A DNA stretch of 64,000 nt from Ochotona curzoniae (GCF_017591425.1 NW_024466599.1:73016501-73080500); one strand, 5' to 3'; positions 21,881 through 33,783 are shown, numbered from the stretch's first letter. Translations and numbers: made by a program. Notes: generated from the sequence alone by a model not told the origin.

Positions 21881-23510
21881 ACCTGGGTTGCGCATGGAAG
21901 CTCTTTTATTTTTAGACCAAGTATGCCCTTTTTGGACTAGATTTCTCTTTGAAACATCCCAAATTAGAGAGCTTCGGAGAATTGTAACATTTGTCAGTCA
22001 AGGAGGGCAGACAAAGTGGAAGTAGATATGGTTCCCTTGAGCCTGCCATGTTTAGCAACCATTGTTGACATTCACACAATAATTGTGTGGGTTGCAGAAA
22101 TCTCTAAAATGTCAAAATTGCCTCCATTCATAGCATCGTTGTTGTGAAATAAGATTGCTTCAAGCTTTTTCGACCCGTATATTTCTGAAAGAAAGACAGT
22201 ATGTAGAATATGACATCAAACTCTGGTTTCACGGTTATACTTAAAAAAAAAATCACTCGTAGAATATTTTCCACTGCTTTAAAATTTTTCCATAGGCTCA
22301 TTCATCGAGTTGTTGTTTTTTTAGGGTGGAAATTACTAACTGTATTTTCACAGGGTGGTAATTAATCATTGGCCTGTTTCTTGCCTTACCTAAGTGCAGC
22401 AATGTCCCTGTGAATGCTGATTATGAATAAAGAAGAAATAAATCTTTAAAAAAAAATTCTGGAAGGAAACAGGTTCTCTCAGGTAAGAGACATAAGCTGA
22501 CTTATGCTCTGTGCAGAAAACGACTCCATGTTTAAAGTGAAACACCAGACTGTTTGACTATTTGCCAATTTCATGTAAATAGAAAAAAAAAACCACTTTT
22601 TTATGGCTGTATTTCCATCACTTTTTTCATTTAAGAAACTTGAGTAATTTAGATTTTGTCCAAGATGTTAATGAGAGGGAAAAGAAAAATACAAATGTAT
22701 TTCCCATTGAAACCAAAATTAGACAGTCTAACAAGACTTCTTTCTCCATAGACTCACAAGTGCCTAAAAACATCTGTTTTGTTTCAAGTCGGCACGATTC
22801 CAGCACAGCTGACGTCAAGGTATTTCTAAAGAAAAAGAGTTAAAGTGTTCCTAAAGAAAAAATAGAGACTTCTTCTAAAAATCACTTGAAAATTGTGTTC
22901 TTTTGTTACCGTACTTATAAATAGCAGAAGTTAGTTTTCACCAAGGTGTGTGGGTGACTTGAGATCACTTCATTTCTGAATTAGTGTGGAATTGTTGAGT
23001 CCACACACTATGGCTTGAGGTATGGGAGCAGGTGCAAAGGTGTCTGGGAAAGCACATCGTTTCTGAGAGGTGTTCCACCTTTGAGGAACAGAAAGTACCC
23101 CAACATAAGCCAGTCCTGAAAGCCTTTCGGGTAGCCTAAGAATTCTCTTTGGCTAAAACCCTTCACCCACAGATAGTTAGTTCCCTTCAAATTAAATATA
23201 TCTCCTGGAAAGAAGTTTCTGAATGTATGAGCTTGTGAAAGATTCAAAATTCTCTGCGATTTCTGAACGTGTTCATTTTCAGTAGACTCTGCCGAGGCTA
23301 GTACTGCAAGTCCTTCGGCGAGATTTTGCCTTGATTTGCACCATTTCTGTGAAATGGAAAGCAAATCACACAACATACCAGAGTGAGAAAAATCCAAAAA
23401 AGTTCCTAATCTGTCTTAATAATTTCCTAAGATATACACAGGCAGGTTGCGTATATTTGTGTTAGGGCATCTTAGAGCCTTGTAGGTCACTGCCTGGGAG
23501 TATCAAAGAC

Positions 23511-23570
23511 ACTTCTCAATGAGCGTGTATTAATACTCTCAAGGAGAGTATTAAAATACTTCTCAATGAG
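23511..23570. repeat. Perfect hairpin framed by 13-bp direct repeats
   Basis: TTAATACTCTC (23530-23540), AAG loop, GAGAGTATTAA (23544-23554) is a perfect 11-bp inverted repeat. ACTTCTCAATGAG occurs exactly at 23511-23523 and again at 23558-23570. The arrangement resembles a 34-base snapback insertion with a 13-bp target duplication. Confidence 0.9.
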
Positions 23571-23767
23571 AAAACTGCTCAGTAATCAAACATGCAGTTT
23601 GTATCTTTTACAACTACGTTCTTTAACAACATAAGAAGGTGTGGTTTCGTTCATTTCAGTCATTTTTCTTCTTTCACCTGTTCCTGGGCATTTTGACTTC
23701 AAATGCATCAAAATTACATCACATGTTCTTCCTGGTGACTGTATTTTCTTACAAAGTATTTCGCAGT

Positions 23768-23792
23768 TAAAAAAAATATATATATATATAAA
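23768..23792. repeat. (AT)n-rich simple repeat
   Basis: A-run followed by TATATATATA within the repeat-poor interval. Confidence 0.8.
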
Positions 23793-24784
23793 AATACAGG
23801 ATGGAAGAAAGCGCTCCCGTGTGTTTGGTTTTGGCTTCAGTTCCAGGTATGCTAATCACTGGGGCGGGATTGGGAGTTCCTTTTCCTCCTATTCAGGCAT
23901 ACAGTTCCAATCACAGTGGTTCCCTTAGACTCCCACAAAGACAGTGAGTTTCCAGTTGCTTTAGGCCATAGTCAGAGCTTCGCAGTCACCTGCAGGTGGA
24001 TCTTGGGTGGGAACCGCAGAGAGGGACAGAGTGTGCAAATATCTGCCACAGGGCTTGACCCATGTCCTACAGGAAAGATTTTTCATGTGTTTAAAACGAG
24101 CTGAGAAAAGTGAGAGAATTGACACAAGGCTCCCAACGCCGGAGCCTCATTCTAATAATGCAGTTTTTCTTGATGTACAGTTAAAATTTCATCTGCCAAA
24201 CCCTTTGAGCTTTTTTTTTCTAATTTAAGTTGCGACAGAACCTATCCCATGCCCAACAACCTTGAAGAAGCAAGCTGGGAAAAGGGCTGCTTTCTCCCAA
24301 GAAAGATATGTTGCAACCTTTTATATGGCAGTCGGTATTTGGGTAGCAGAATTTCATCAGTTTTCGGAAGATTGACCTGTGTGAACTCCTGCAAAGGCAG
24401 GTCCATAGTTACTGTTGGGATAGCAGCCTGTGTTGTCCTGCATTCCGGACGATGGGGATGTAACCAATACTTTGGGGAGCCTCGTCTCTGGAACCCCCTG
24501 ATTCCTTGTTATGCCAGCACAAGGCTTCCCAACTCTTTCTGCAGTCACATTGGTTCCTAGAAGTCTGGCTTGCTTTAAGGATTTACCCATGATTGTCACA
24601 CACAATGCTTGCATTTCCTTGGAGTAGAAGGCAGCCAAAGAATAAACAATATGTATGCCATTAGGCAGACGAGGTTATTCTCTGATAAAGAAAAACAAGA
24701 AGGCACAGTGTAGAGAGATGATGGATCAAATTGTCTGAAAAATCATGCTGTTTGGTTTTATTTTGAGTGTAGGTAGATAATGTG

Positions 24785-24945
24785 TGAGGCCGTAGAGTTT
24801 AGCTACATAAGCTTTGAAGTGCCAGAGTGTTCTGGGATTTTGTGCAAATCACTTACTCTTTTGAGAGTTGGTATTCTAATTCAGAACATAGCTGGGTTGA
24901 ACCAGATGTTCTCCAAGACTTCTCTCTGCTCCATGATTCTCTCCT
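24785..24945 (+). mobile_element. MIR SINE, sense
   Basis: Ordered matches to MIR: 'TGTGCAAATCACTTACTCTTTTGAG' (TTGGGCAAGTCACTTAACCTCTCTGAG), then 'GGTTGAACCAGATGTTCTCCAAGACTTCTCTCTGCTCCATGATTCT', in parts, against GGTTGGACCAGATGATCTCTAAGGTCCCTTCCAGCTC..ATGATTCT. Confidence 0.7.
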
Positions 24946-27900
24946 GATATTTTACAGTGAAAGATAAAATAGACTTTTCTCCAGTGAGACAAGAAAAAAA
25001 GTTATGTAGGGGGCAGAACTAAATGCCTGGAAAAAAGTTGTAATCATAACCAGATCCAATGCCTGCTTCCATACATCCAAAAATACTTAAGAAAGAACTG
25101 TGTCTTGGGATCAAGGTGAACCATGTTGAGTTGCTGTGCAACCTAGAATAGCAGGGTTAAGATGACAGCAAAGGACCATCTCCAATACACTGAGGAAGTA
25201 CCTGCATGTGTGTTTATGACATAAGAATAGCTCAAGGGAAATACATTTTTTTAAATGTGATGAGTGTCCCAGTGATTCACAAAGCAAGGACCAGGATGTT
25301 CCAGACATTTCTGTTCCTTTCGTGACATCATATTGCTTTCCACCTGCTCTCATGCTGTGGCGGGAGCTAAGCACAGTGGCATTCCACCACTTCCTCCTGC
25401 CCCAGGATCACCTTCACGTTCCCTACCATTCTACTTCTTCTAGCTTCTCAGGGAGGCCATGTAGCCAGGAAGATGCTGAAGGTACCAGCCTAAGGGAAGG
25501 AGTATGCTGGGAAACGGTGCCCTTCCCACTGTGTTAACTGCAACATAATTGGCGACTCATGGGTCTGCAGAAGGAGGGCCTTTGTTTCTGCATCATATAA
25601 AAAAACTCGGAGCTGCTTTTTGTATTAAATGAAGATAATGTCCCTGGTTGTACTTTGCAAACCGTGTGTTCACTGTGAACTCTTTTATTGTAATGACATC
25701 TCTCCTCTTAGTAAAATATTCTTTGTTTGTCAATGGAAGTTTCCCTTCCTGGTCACCAACATATTTGGTGCCACTTAGAAGGAGTTCTCTACCACCAGAT
25801 CCCTAGTAAGGGGGAAATTTTATACTCATCTTCATTTAGGGAATTATGGAGAGAGGAAGAAAATCGGATTAGCCAGGCTCAATGGAACACTGAGGAGATA
25901 TTTTGAAGCTGGAATTCTTGTAGTTCAGATGCAAAATCACAAAACAAGTTTCCAATGATGCAAATAAGGTCTATGGATGTCTCGATATAACAAGGATTGT
26001 CTTTACAACTTTGAGAGCTCTGCTTGTTGGAAAAAAAAAAAAGATATGAAAGGGCAATACAAGGAAACATGAATCCGAAACTACCTTCATTCCCATCTTG
26101 GCTTTTCTCTCTTTTAGGCCAGCAGCTTGTTGTGGCTGTGTATTGTGTATCATGAGGCAGCCTTTAAATGACTTTAAATTTCAAAGCTACAGGTGGTCCA
26201 CAAGTGCCACACTTCAAAGACAGTTTTGATTAAATGCAACAATATTTGTGTAATACGGACCCTGGATCTTTGAACTTCCCTGTTCAATTCATCCTACAAA
26301 GGTTCAATTAGAGGAGATCAGAAGACAGCAGTCCCGAGCCGTTTCCATCTGTCACTCGAGTTTGTCTCTTCAAATATCTTTTATATCAACTCAGGCACCG
26401 CAATTTATGTGGAGGGTGTAACAATCATAATTCACCAGCTACTTTCAAAGAGCCGACGTCCTTGGCGAGGGAGTGTGGTGCAGGCCCACGTAAGCACTAT
26501 TTGAGGTGAAATCGGAGGTCCTGCCATCTTGCGATTTCTTGTCGTGTTCTGACTTGTCGTACTATTGCTAACTTGCGCTGACTGCCTACAAAGAAACGCT
26601 AGCAGGAGAGGCCCCATGTTTGCTGAGCCTTTGTATCAGTGACTACAGCATATTTCACTGCTGAATCTTGTGGGTTTTTTTTTTTTTTATCCCTTCAGTG
26701 AAAGAAAAACTGATCCTAACAGTTTTAAACTTGTTAATTCAAGCCATATGTCAGAAAGCCAGTCTCCATATGGCATTGTACCACCTTCTATTTACCGGCG
26801 ACTGCTTTGGAAAACATTATTCTCAAAGCTCTATTTGCCCCAAAGTTAATACGTGCCACTCTGTGCTACTGAGTTCTGTTTTGAAAATATCTCAGGCTTT
26901 GGGATGGCAAGCTGATATGATAGAAAAATATCAATGGTTGATTTCTGATTTTTGCCCATTTTATTGGCCAACAGGTGCCCATTACGTCTTTGAGTAGGGC
27001 TGTATACAAAAGGGCAGAATGCCTTGCCAATCCCAGCTCTACTCTCTGCCATCACATAATATGACAAAGATAAAAGGAAGGAAGAATCCTAACATTGTTA
27101 ATTATAAATACGACGTGAATGTTTCCTTGCAAAGTGCCCACAACACAAGTATGGTTACCGCTAAAAGACAGGAGCTCTTTCTGTTCTCAGGAAAATGCCC
27201 CAGTGTAGCTACAACTCGGGCTTCCTAAATATCCGGCTCCAGGAGAGGACCTTCACTCTGCACCCAATACAGTGCAATCCGGGTTTCTGATTGGCAATCA
27301 ACTGACCCCGAGACATTAGGGAAAAGTTTCCTACTGAATATTAAGTTCACTTTCCCAAACACCTACAAGGAGACTACAGATGGATTAGAGCATAATGATC
27401 TTCAAACAGCTTTGTTTGATCTGCAGAGTCCAAGCAAGCCTGGTTTTGATTTCAGAGACGAGCTTTTGAACGCAGTTGGCACTGTGTCGACGGTCGGTGC
27501 GTGTTAAACATATCATTTCTTTCTGTTTCTGCATGGGGGAAAAAAAAATGTTTTCCTCGTGTCTAGTTCCTGGTGGGCATTTATATCCCTGTTCTTACTT
27601 TAGAGAATCTTGCAAAGTTCACTGGCACACGTCACGTACACGGAGGACAGCCTGTTCTGCTAAGTGGCTCTTCTTGCTCGCTTTAATTCACTTCATTTTT
27701 TCCTGAGATCAATTTTTATCTTTTTTGTTTGTATTTCACACTTTGCCCCTCTGTCTCACCATCTCCTTTCTCCTACATAACTACTGTCATTCCTAGTTAA
27801 TTTTTTTCCCTCCTACTCCCCCCTCCTGCTTTTTTCTTTCCTTTCTTTCAGCAAAAAAAAAAAAAATGAAAAAAATGGCATGAGGTTTCTCTTTGAAACT

Positions 27901-28577
27901 TATGAAATGATTCCAAGGGATTTTCTAAATCATAAACAACATATTGGTTTTAAATATTACAATGCAGCTACATATTTTCCATGATGATAAAAATGTGTGT
28001 TATTCACAGAGGTCCCAAATCGTAAGCCGTTAAATCAAGAGGAAAATAATCTGATACACTTTTTTCCTCCTCATTTCCTCAACAAATATGTGGACCAGCA
28101 TTTCAGTTTTTAAAATGGGACAGGTCTGTTTTGGAACAGGAATAGTTGTGTTCAGGGGGAATGATGAGCGCCGTGATAGTAACTATTTTGATCCTAGTGA
28201 CACTTTTGCTTCTAAAAAGGAAACAGCAATTTTCTGGAATTAAAAATGTGCACATGGGAATGAACCGGCTCAAGAATTGGAAAAAAAAATCCATTCATAA
28301 ACTTCGTGCTCAGTTTGAGCTCCCAATTAACCAAGCAAACACAGTTCAGGATCCCCTTTCCTTGTGCAATGTTAGGAAAGGGTGGGGTATGAGAGATGCA
28401 CTGCTACCCAGTTGCGGACTGGAGCCAGCGATGAAAATCCAATATTAAAAAAAAAACAAACTCACACCAAAAAGATCACCACGTTATACAGTGGTGTGTT
28501 ATTTGCAACGGACCTTTAGGCGGAGCACAATTAACATGCTGTGATTTCTCATGGCAAATTAGTCTGGTCTCTCTGCT

Positions 28578-28625
28578 AGGGTATCTTAAACTGCCATTAT
28601 TACCTAAGATAGTCTAAGATACCCT
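28578..28625. repeat. 14-bp inverted repeat with 20-base loop
   Basis: AGGGTATCTTAAAC (28578-28591) and GTCTAAGATACCCT (28612-28625) are complementary except at one position. The loop contains a further CTAAGATA copy. The stem is too short for an ordinary microRNA precursor. Confidence 0.85.
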
Positions 28626-28764
28626 GTATGGTCACAGTTCAATAAAATCTCTTATCATGTTATGGAACAAAAGTGACATATTTTCAGATTTGATCCTTAG
28701 TAGCAAAATTGCTTAAGGGAGAACTCATTAACAAAAGAAAACATTAGTGTATAAAAGGAGATCT

Positions 28765-28818
28765 AATATACATGTGCATGCATATTATATATACACATAT
28801 ACATACATACGTATACAA
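28765..28818. repeat. ATAC/ATGC-type simple repeat
   Basis: Alternating purine-pyrimidine run (ACATATACATACATACGTATAC). Confidence 0.8.
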
Positions 28819-28823
28819 AAGAA

Positions 28824-28940
28824 CATCAAAAAGTTTGTGCAAAATGCTATTAAATGTGAATATGTTTTGGTGCAAACATTTCTTGACTTCCACGCATTGT
28901 TTTTATGTAATACCTGTTTTCTGTGAACTTTTGGAAGATG
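28824..28940 (+). mobile_element. Short inverted-repeat element (MITE candidate), copy 2
   Basis: Left end CATCAAAAAGTTTGTGCAAAA, internal 'TTTTGGTGCAAACATTTCTTGAC', right end TTTTCTGTGAACTTTTGGAAGATG. The ends are imperfect reverse complements, about 117 bases in all. No open frame. The best-preserved complete copy in the window. Confidence 0.55.
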
Positions 28941-31147
28941 CTTTACGTACATAGCTTCAATATTTTTTACACTCCAGTAAACTTACTATTTTAAATGTAT
29001 TTTTCCACATTGCTTGAAGTACCATTGAATGTACATACTCAGGCACACACAGCTACAAGTATATATATATACTGATATCTACTGAAATATATATATATAC
29101 TGATATATACTGATATATACTGATATGTGTGTATACATACGTATTCGAGATCTTACATCTTAAAGCCTTTTGTTTGCTTCTTTTGCTAGCACTTTATACT
29201 GATACAGTTTCCCTGAATGTCTCCAAGGCTACTTGTGGACCATGCTTCCCAAGCACATACACTTTCTAAATCACAAATGATAGTTTATGACTGATGCCCA
29301 GAATAAAGAACTTTAGAGGATCTGTGAAACTAAGACTCTCAGGTTGTAAAATCAAGGGAACTTTGATTTTCAGAGAATGAGATGCTTTTGTGTGACTTAA
29401 GAATGAAAACACATTGCACTCTTAGAATCCAGGAATGAGGAGCTCTTGGTACACTGTTGCCAGGCAACATCAGGTACAGGGAACAGCTGTTTATGCAGAA
29501 GCCACTTGAGGGCAGTCCAGATCTGAAACCAAACACACTGTGTTCCTAACTCAACCCTCATGGAACTTCAGGCAAAGCGTGGGAGATGGTGGAATTTCTG
29601 ACGGAACCAGCTGCTGGACAGCTACTAAATTTTCTTCTAGCAAATTCGTCACTCTAGACACATTGGTGTAACTGACCACCAGCAGTAGTGATTCCACAAG
29701 ATCAGTTAGACACTTGGGGCTTTTCCCTATGGTACAGCCTCTGGTAAATGATGAATACTACAAAATCAAAATGAATATATTGTAAATGCATTTCTTAAGC
29801 TACGCTATTAGAAAAATTTTGTCCTTTGCTTAACATTTTCCTCTGATGTTAACATTTTAGTTGCTTATAATGGGAACAGAAAAACTCTAATCAAACTTTA
29901 AAAACAAGTACTTGTATCTTCTTGAAATATTTGACAAACAAATACAATCTAAGAATAGAATTTCTCCTTCCTCCCTTTAATGATAGCTGCCTGTTAGGAA
30001 TGCTAAATTTGATTATACATGAGGAAGTGCACTTGTATGTTGTCTTTACCCAGGGTTTGACTTTCAGTATGTTTTTGCAGTAAATGACCTTTTGAAATAA
30101 TGGTATGGCACTGATAACAGTGTGATGTCTCTCTGCAAACTGGAGGCAACATGGAATGAGAGCCATTTCTTATTGAAAAAGCAGGAAGCATTTCCTGAGA
30201 CAAGCTGGCTTGTCTGTCTCCTTCTTTTGACTTGGAACACAGCTATGACACTTTGCTTTTGCTTTCTTTTGCTAATGGTAGCCTAAAGTCAATACCTATG
30301 ATAGCTACAGCCTTCCACTGGCTTTCTGTTCAAAGCAAGAACAGGGGGTCTCTGCTGATCCTACTTTCTTTTAGCTTCTAGTTACCTGCAGTCAAATGCA
30401 GTCCAAGTGAGTCCATGGGTATCTCCCACAGCGAACTTCTGATTTGGTTTTCTAGAAACCTGATGACTTTAAAGGACAATGTTCTTTCTAGATTTTTGCC
30501 TTCATCCTGAGAAATGTGTCATTCTGTAATTTGAGCTGAAAATTCCTAATTTAAAGTCAATCTGCTTATTATTAAAACAACAGGATCACAATTGCACATT
30601 ATGAATCTGTTGAAGAACATCAGGGCCTGGCCACGCTTTTCATATTCTTTTTTCAATTAAATGTGTTCTCTCTCTCTCTTTTTCTTTTTTAAATGCAGTT
30701 GTCTGAATATCTTCCACATCATCATGCCTGCCAGGGTGATCCTGTCCTTGAAGTATTGAGTGAACATCCCTGCTTAACATGTATACTTGGTATGATATAA
30801 GCAGTGTTCTCCCAAACTGAGCTTGGTGATGTTACAGTCTCAGCCTTTTTCCTAGGTATAAAGTGAAGTCTTTTTTCTCCCTGATTTTATTTAGTCCTTC
30901 TACATATAATCTTTCACATCAGGCAACATGGAGAAAGATGAATACTTTGAAAATTAAACGATAAGCCATGTGCAAAATTCCCAGAACAAGGTGTATGTTT
31001 GAGTTTTTGCCTCCTCTTTTCATGCCAGAATCTTGATTACAGGCATACAATCTGGTTTGATAGAAGCAAATTTCAGCCCTTACTTCTCATGGTTTATTTG
31101 ATTCACTTATTTATTTTTCCCTTAGGAACCTTAGTAAAATTAACCCA
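28941..31147. other. Repeat-poor non-coding interval, part 3
   Basis: No CSINE, L1, L2 or MIR recognised. Holds a TATATA/TACTGATA microsatellite (29057-29150) and a CT-rich run near 30668-30695. Confidence 0.4.
29057..29150. repeat. (TA)n and TACTGATA tandem repeats
   Basis: Runs of TATATATATA alternating with repeated ACTGATATATA/ACTGATATCTA units, ending in GTGTGTATACATAC. Confidence 0.9.
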
Positions 31148-31240
31148 TGGTAATACCTAACATTTAAGACTGCTGTATGAACCGGATTAGATACTATGCT
31201 AAGTTATTAGGCAAATCAGTTCCATCCTATTATTTGTGCC
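31148..31240 (-). mobile_element. MIR SINE fragment, antisense
   Basis: 'AACATTTAAGACTGCTGTATG..', 'TACTATGCTAAGTTATTAGGCAAATCAG', in parts, corresponds to the MIR antisense start (AACATTTATTGAGCACTTACTATG..TGTGCTAAGCACTTTAC). Confidence 0.45.
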
Positions 31241-33055
31241 TTGGATGTTTTGTTTTGTGTTTCTGTAACCTCCTTTGCTAAGTGAGTGCACACTATTAGT
31301 TTGTAGTTCCTTCTTAGAGACATCAAAATTGAAGTTAAATTGCAAATTCACTCCAGAATTGGTGTAATCTAAATTGATGGAACATGATTTGTTTCATTAA
31401 AACAGACCTGTGCTACGTATCAAGGGTTTGATTCGATTTTGTTTTGTTTTGACATGTGGACTACACATTGCGTTTGATGTTCCTGGGGCTTTTAGAGGGC
31501 AGCCTGATGGGAGCTTTTGGTTTGATCTGCGCCATCACTTTGCTGAATCTCAAATGTGTTTGCACAGAGAGAAATATTTATGCTCTTTACTAATCCTCTT
31601 AAAATGCCAGAATTTCTTGAGATACAAAAAAAAAATGGTCTCTGGGTTGAGTTCAAAATTAACATTTCCTCTCAGTTCCCTTTAGAAACTGGAAAGTTTG
31701 GTGGCCTTCAACAAACTCTGGTTTTTGTCCCTCTCCTAAAAGGAGAATGTTCTCAATATAATGAGTTCCTTCTGGGGGGAATTTTATTCATCCTGTCATA
31801 TTCAAATGAAAACTGCCCCAAATGTTTTGTTGACCCCACCTATTTCTGCTCAAAATTTAGGTAAGGCCAGAATGCCCACTTGAGGATCAATTAGTTTCCA
31901 CCTGCGGAGTACTACACAGATGCTTGCTTGTCTTCACAGAGAATATTTCAATACCAGTGCTTCAGTTTTTGTATATTTTTTTAACAACCACACAATGCTA
32001 TTTCCTACTTGAAAAAGGTGACATTTTTGAAATCATTGACATTTTTGTGCATCATGGGCTATTTCTGACAAAGGCATTATTCAATTGATTCAACAGTAGT
32101 AGAAAAATCTGTGCAGGGAGCAGGCAACCAAGGAGCATGTCCAAGGCGTGAATCTGGACCACTTGCTTCAGAATTCATATATTCACAATTACTCAGTTGT
32201 ATAATGTTGAGTTTCCTCTTGTTAACTGGCTGCAGTTACCAAATAAGGCTTTTTAGTTCTTTCACATCGGTTTATGCACTCAAAAGTATCAGTAGCTATA
32301 TTCAGAATAGCTGTTGAGTATATTGGAAAAGTTGTCTATGAAGTAGAGTTTTATGTATTAAAATGACATCACAGTAATGCAGTTGAGAAATTTCATCTGC
32401 AGATCATGCAACCCTAGGAAGAGTTTTTGTTTGCTTGCTCTCCCTTTGGTAATCCCACGGAAATTCTAGTAACTTTAAAGTGCAGAAATCTTAAAGAAGG
32501 CTTCTGGGAAAGAATGCAATAATTACTTTTTATCTCTTTGTTTTTACTTACACAAACAAAGAGCAAATCAAGCTTTACTCACATCAAGTATCTAAACCTT
32601 CCCCCACACATTCACTCAGTTTTGGTACCATGGCCAGAGGTGCATCCCTCAGATTTGTAGCTATCAGTCAGTCAGCATGAGCGTTAGCCACAGCACTACA
32701 AGGATGGTCATTTTGTCTTCTGTTTCTTGGGAAGAGAGTCTACAGGAGGAGTTCATGGGTGACTCAGGACACCTGCCATGTACAGCTGGCATGAAAGTGA
32801 TGCACGTTTTGATTGGAACAACCTGTATTATAAAACTATTGTCTTCTACTTGTCAGTACCACAAGGTGGTCTGAGTAAACAAAAGGGGCGAAAGGAATTC
32901 CCCCAAATAGATTCATACAAAGTCATCAGTGTTGGAGGTAACAATATGCCAATTATGACCATCTGAATGTTACACATTGTATGCATATATACAAATATTA
33001 CACTGCACACCAAAAATGTTTGTGAATAGTAGTTGTCAGCTAAGAATAATTCTGA
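31241..33055. other. Repeat-poor non-coding interval, part 4
   Basis: No transposon recognised. Overlapping open frames of 91 and 102 codons (31410-31864) without recognisable domains. Confidence 0.4.
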
Positions 33056-33162
33056 ATACTTCAAAAGTTAAGTGAGAAATGGAATTAAAATGTAAGTTTA
33101 CACTGGTGCAAAAACAGCTAAAATTCATACCTTCTTGTTGAATACAAATTTTATTTGAAGAT
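33056..33162 (+). mobile_element. Short inverted-repeat element (MITE candidate), copy 3
   Basis: 'TACTTCAAAAGTTAAGTGAGAAATGGAATTAAAATGTAAGTTTACACTGGTGCAAAAAC', in parts, shows the family's diagnostic ATGGAATTAAAA and GGTGCAAAAA motifs. The right end 'TTTTATTTGAAG' is eroded. Confidence 0.5.
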
Positions 33163-33368
33163 TCATGTTTGTGTGCATGTAACTGTGTTCTAGACATTAT
33201 CATTTAACACAGGTATATTAAAACCTCAAAGAAATTGTGTCTTTAAGATTCCTTATTTATGTGAGCACTTATGGGAATATGTGACCGAGTTTTATCTATG
33301 ACAATTACCAATCATATGGATTTTGATAAAGTCTCAATTTTTCCTGAAAAAGAGATAAGCTTATTCCA

Positions 33369-33412
33369 AAAGCAAAAAAGTAAAAAATAAATAAAAAATA
33401 AAAAGACAATCC
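33369..33412. repeat. A-rich low-complexity run
   Basis: AAAAAGTAAAAAATAAATAAAAA-type sequence. Confidence 0.8.
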
Positions 33413-33468
33413 TTGGCATAAAGGCCTTCTCATAGGGACTATTTTCGTTTTTTAAAAACACCTAAATT

Positions 33469-33783
33469 GGGCCCGGTGGTGCCGCCTAGCGGCGAAAGTC
33501 CTCTCCTTGAAGCCCTGGGATCCCATATGGGCGCCGGTTCTAATCCCGGCAGCTCCATTTCCCATCCATCTCCCTGCTTGTGGCCTGCGAAGGCAATCGA
33601 GGACGGCCCAAAGTGTTGGGACCCTGCCCCTGCCTCGGAGACCCGGCAGAGATTCCTGGTTCCCGGCTTCGGATCGTTGAGGTCACTTGGGGAGTGAATC
33701 ATCGGACGGGAGATCTTCCTCTCTGTCTCTCCTCCTCTCTGTATATCTGACTTTGTAATAAAAAAAAAAAATCATTAAAAAAA
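33469..33783 (+). mobile_element. CSINE, sense, full length and relatively young
   Basis: Head GGGCCCGGTGGTGCCGCCTAG, B-box-like GGTTCTAATCC, body 'GAGGACGGCCCAAAGTGTTGG', tail 'GTAATAAAAAAAAAAAATC'. CpGs are mostly intact. Flanks resemble a target duplication (aaCACCTAAAT on the left, aCCACTTAAAT on the right). It closes the 12.9-kb CSINE-free interval. Confidence 0.92.

Larger units (their letters stand above)
20562..24779. other. Repeat-poor non-coding interval, part 1
   Basis: No CSINE or L1 found. Includes a purine-rich tract (21796-21880), an (AT)n run near 23769-23790, a CACACAAT/ATTGTGTG palindrome at 22073-22089 with neighbouring ATTGTT motifs, a TAATTAATCATTGG block near 22360, and a snapback structure at 23511-23570. 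Consistent with conserved regulatory DNA, which cannot be shown without cross-species alignment. Confidence 0.4.
24946..28823. other. Repeat-poor non-coding interval, part 2
   Basis: No transposon recognised. Notable patches: 26440-26640 keeps about nine CpGs in AT-rich context. 27455-27510 is a dense CpG cluster around a GTCGAC site. 27720-27852 is a long pyrimidine tract ending in CAG. 28578-28625 is an inverted repeat. Open frames up to 100 codons show no recognisable family. Confidence 0.4.

Noticed and set aside
27720..27852. Long pyrimidine tract ending in CAG, resembling a strong splice acceptor
   Set aside because: It is followed by an A-run and ATG-rich AT sequence without coding character. 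Pyrimidine tracts are common.
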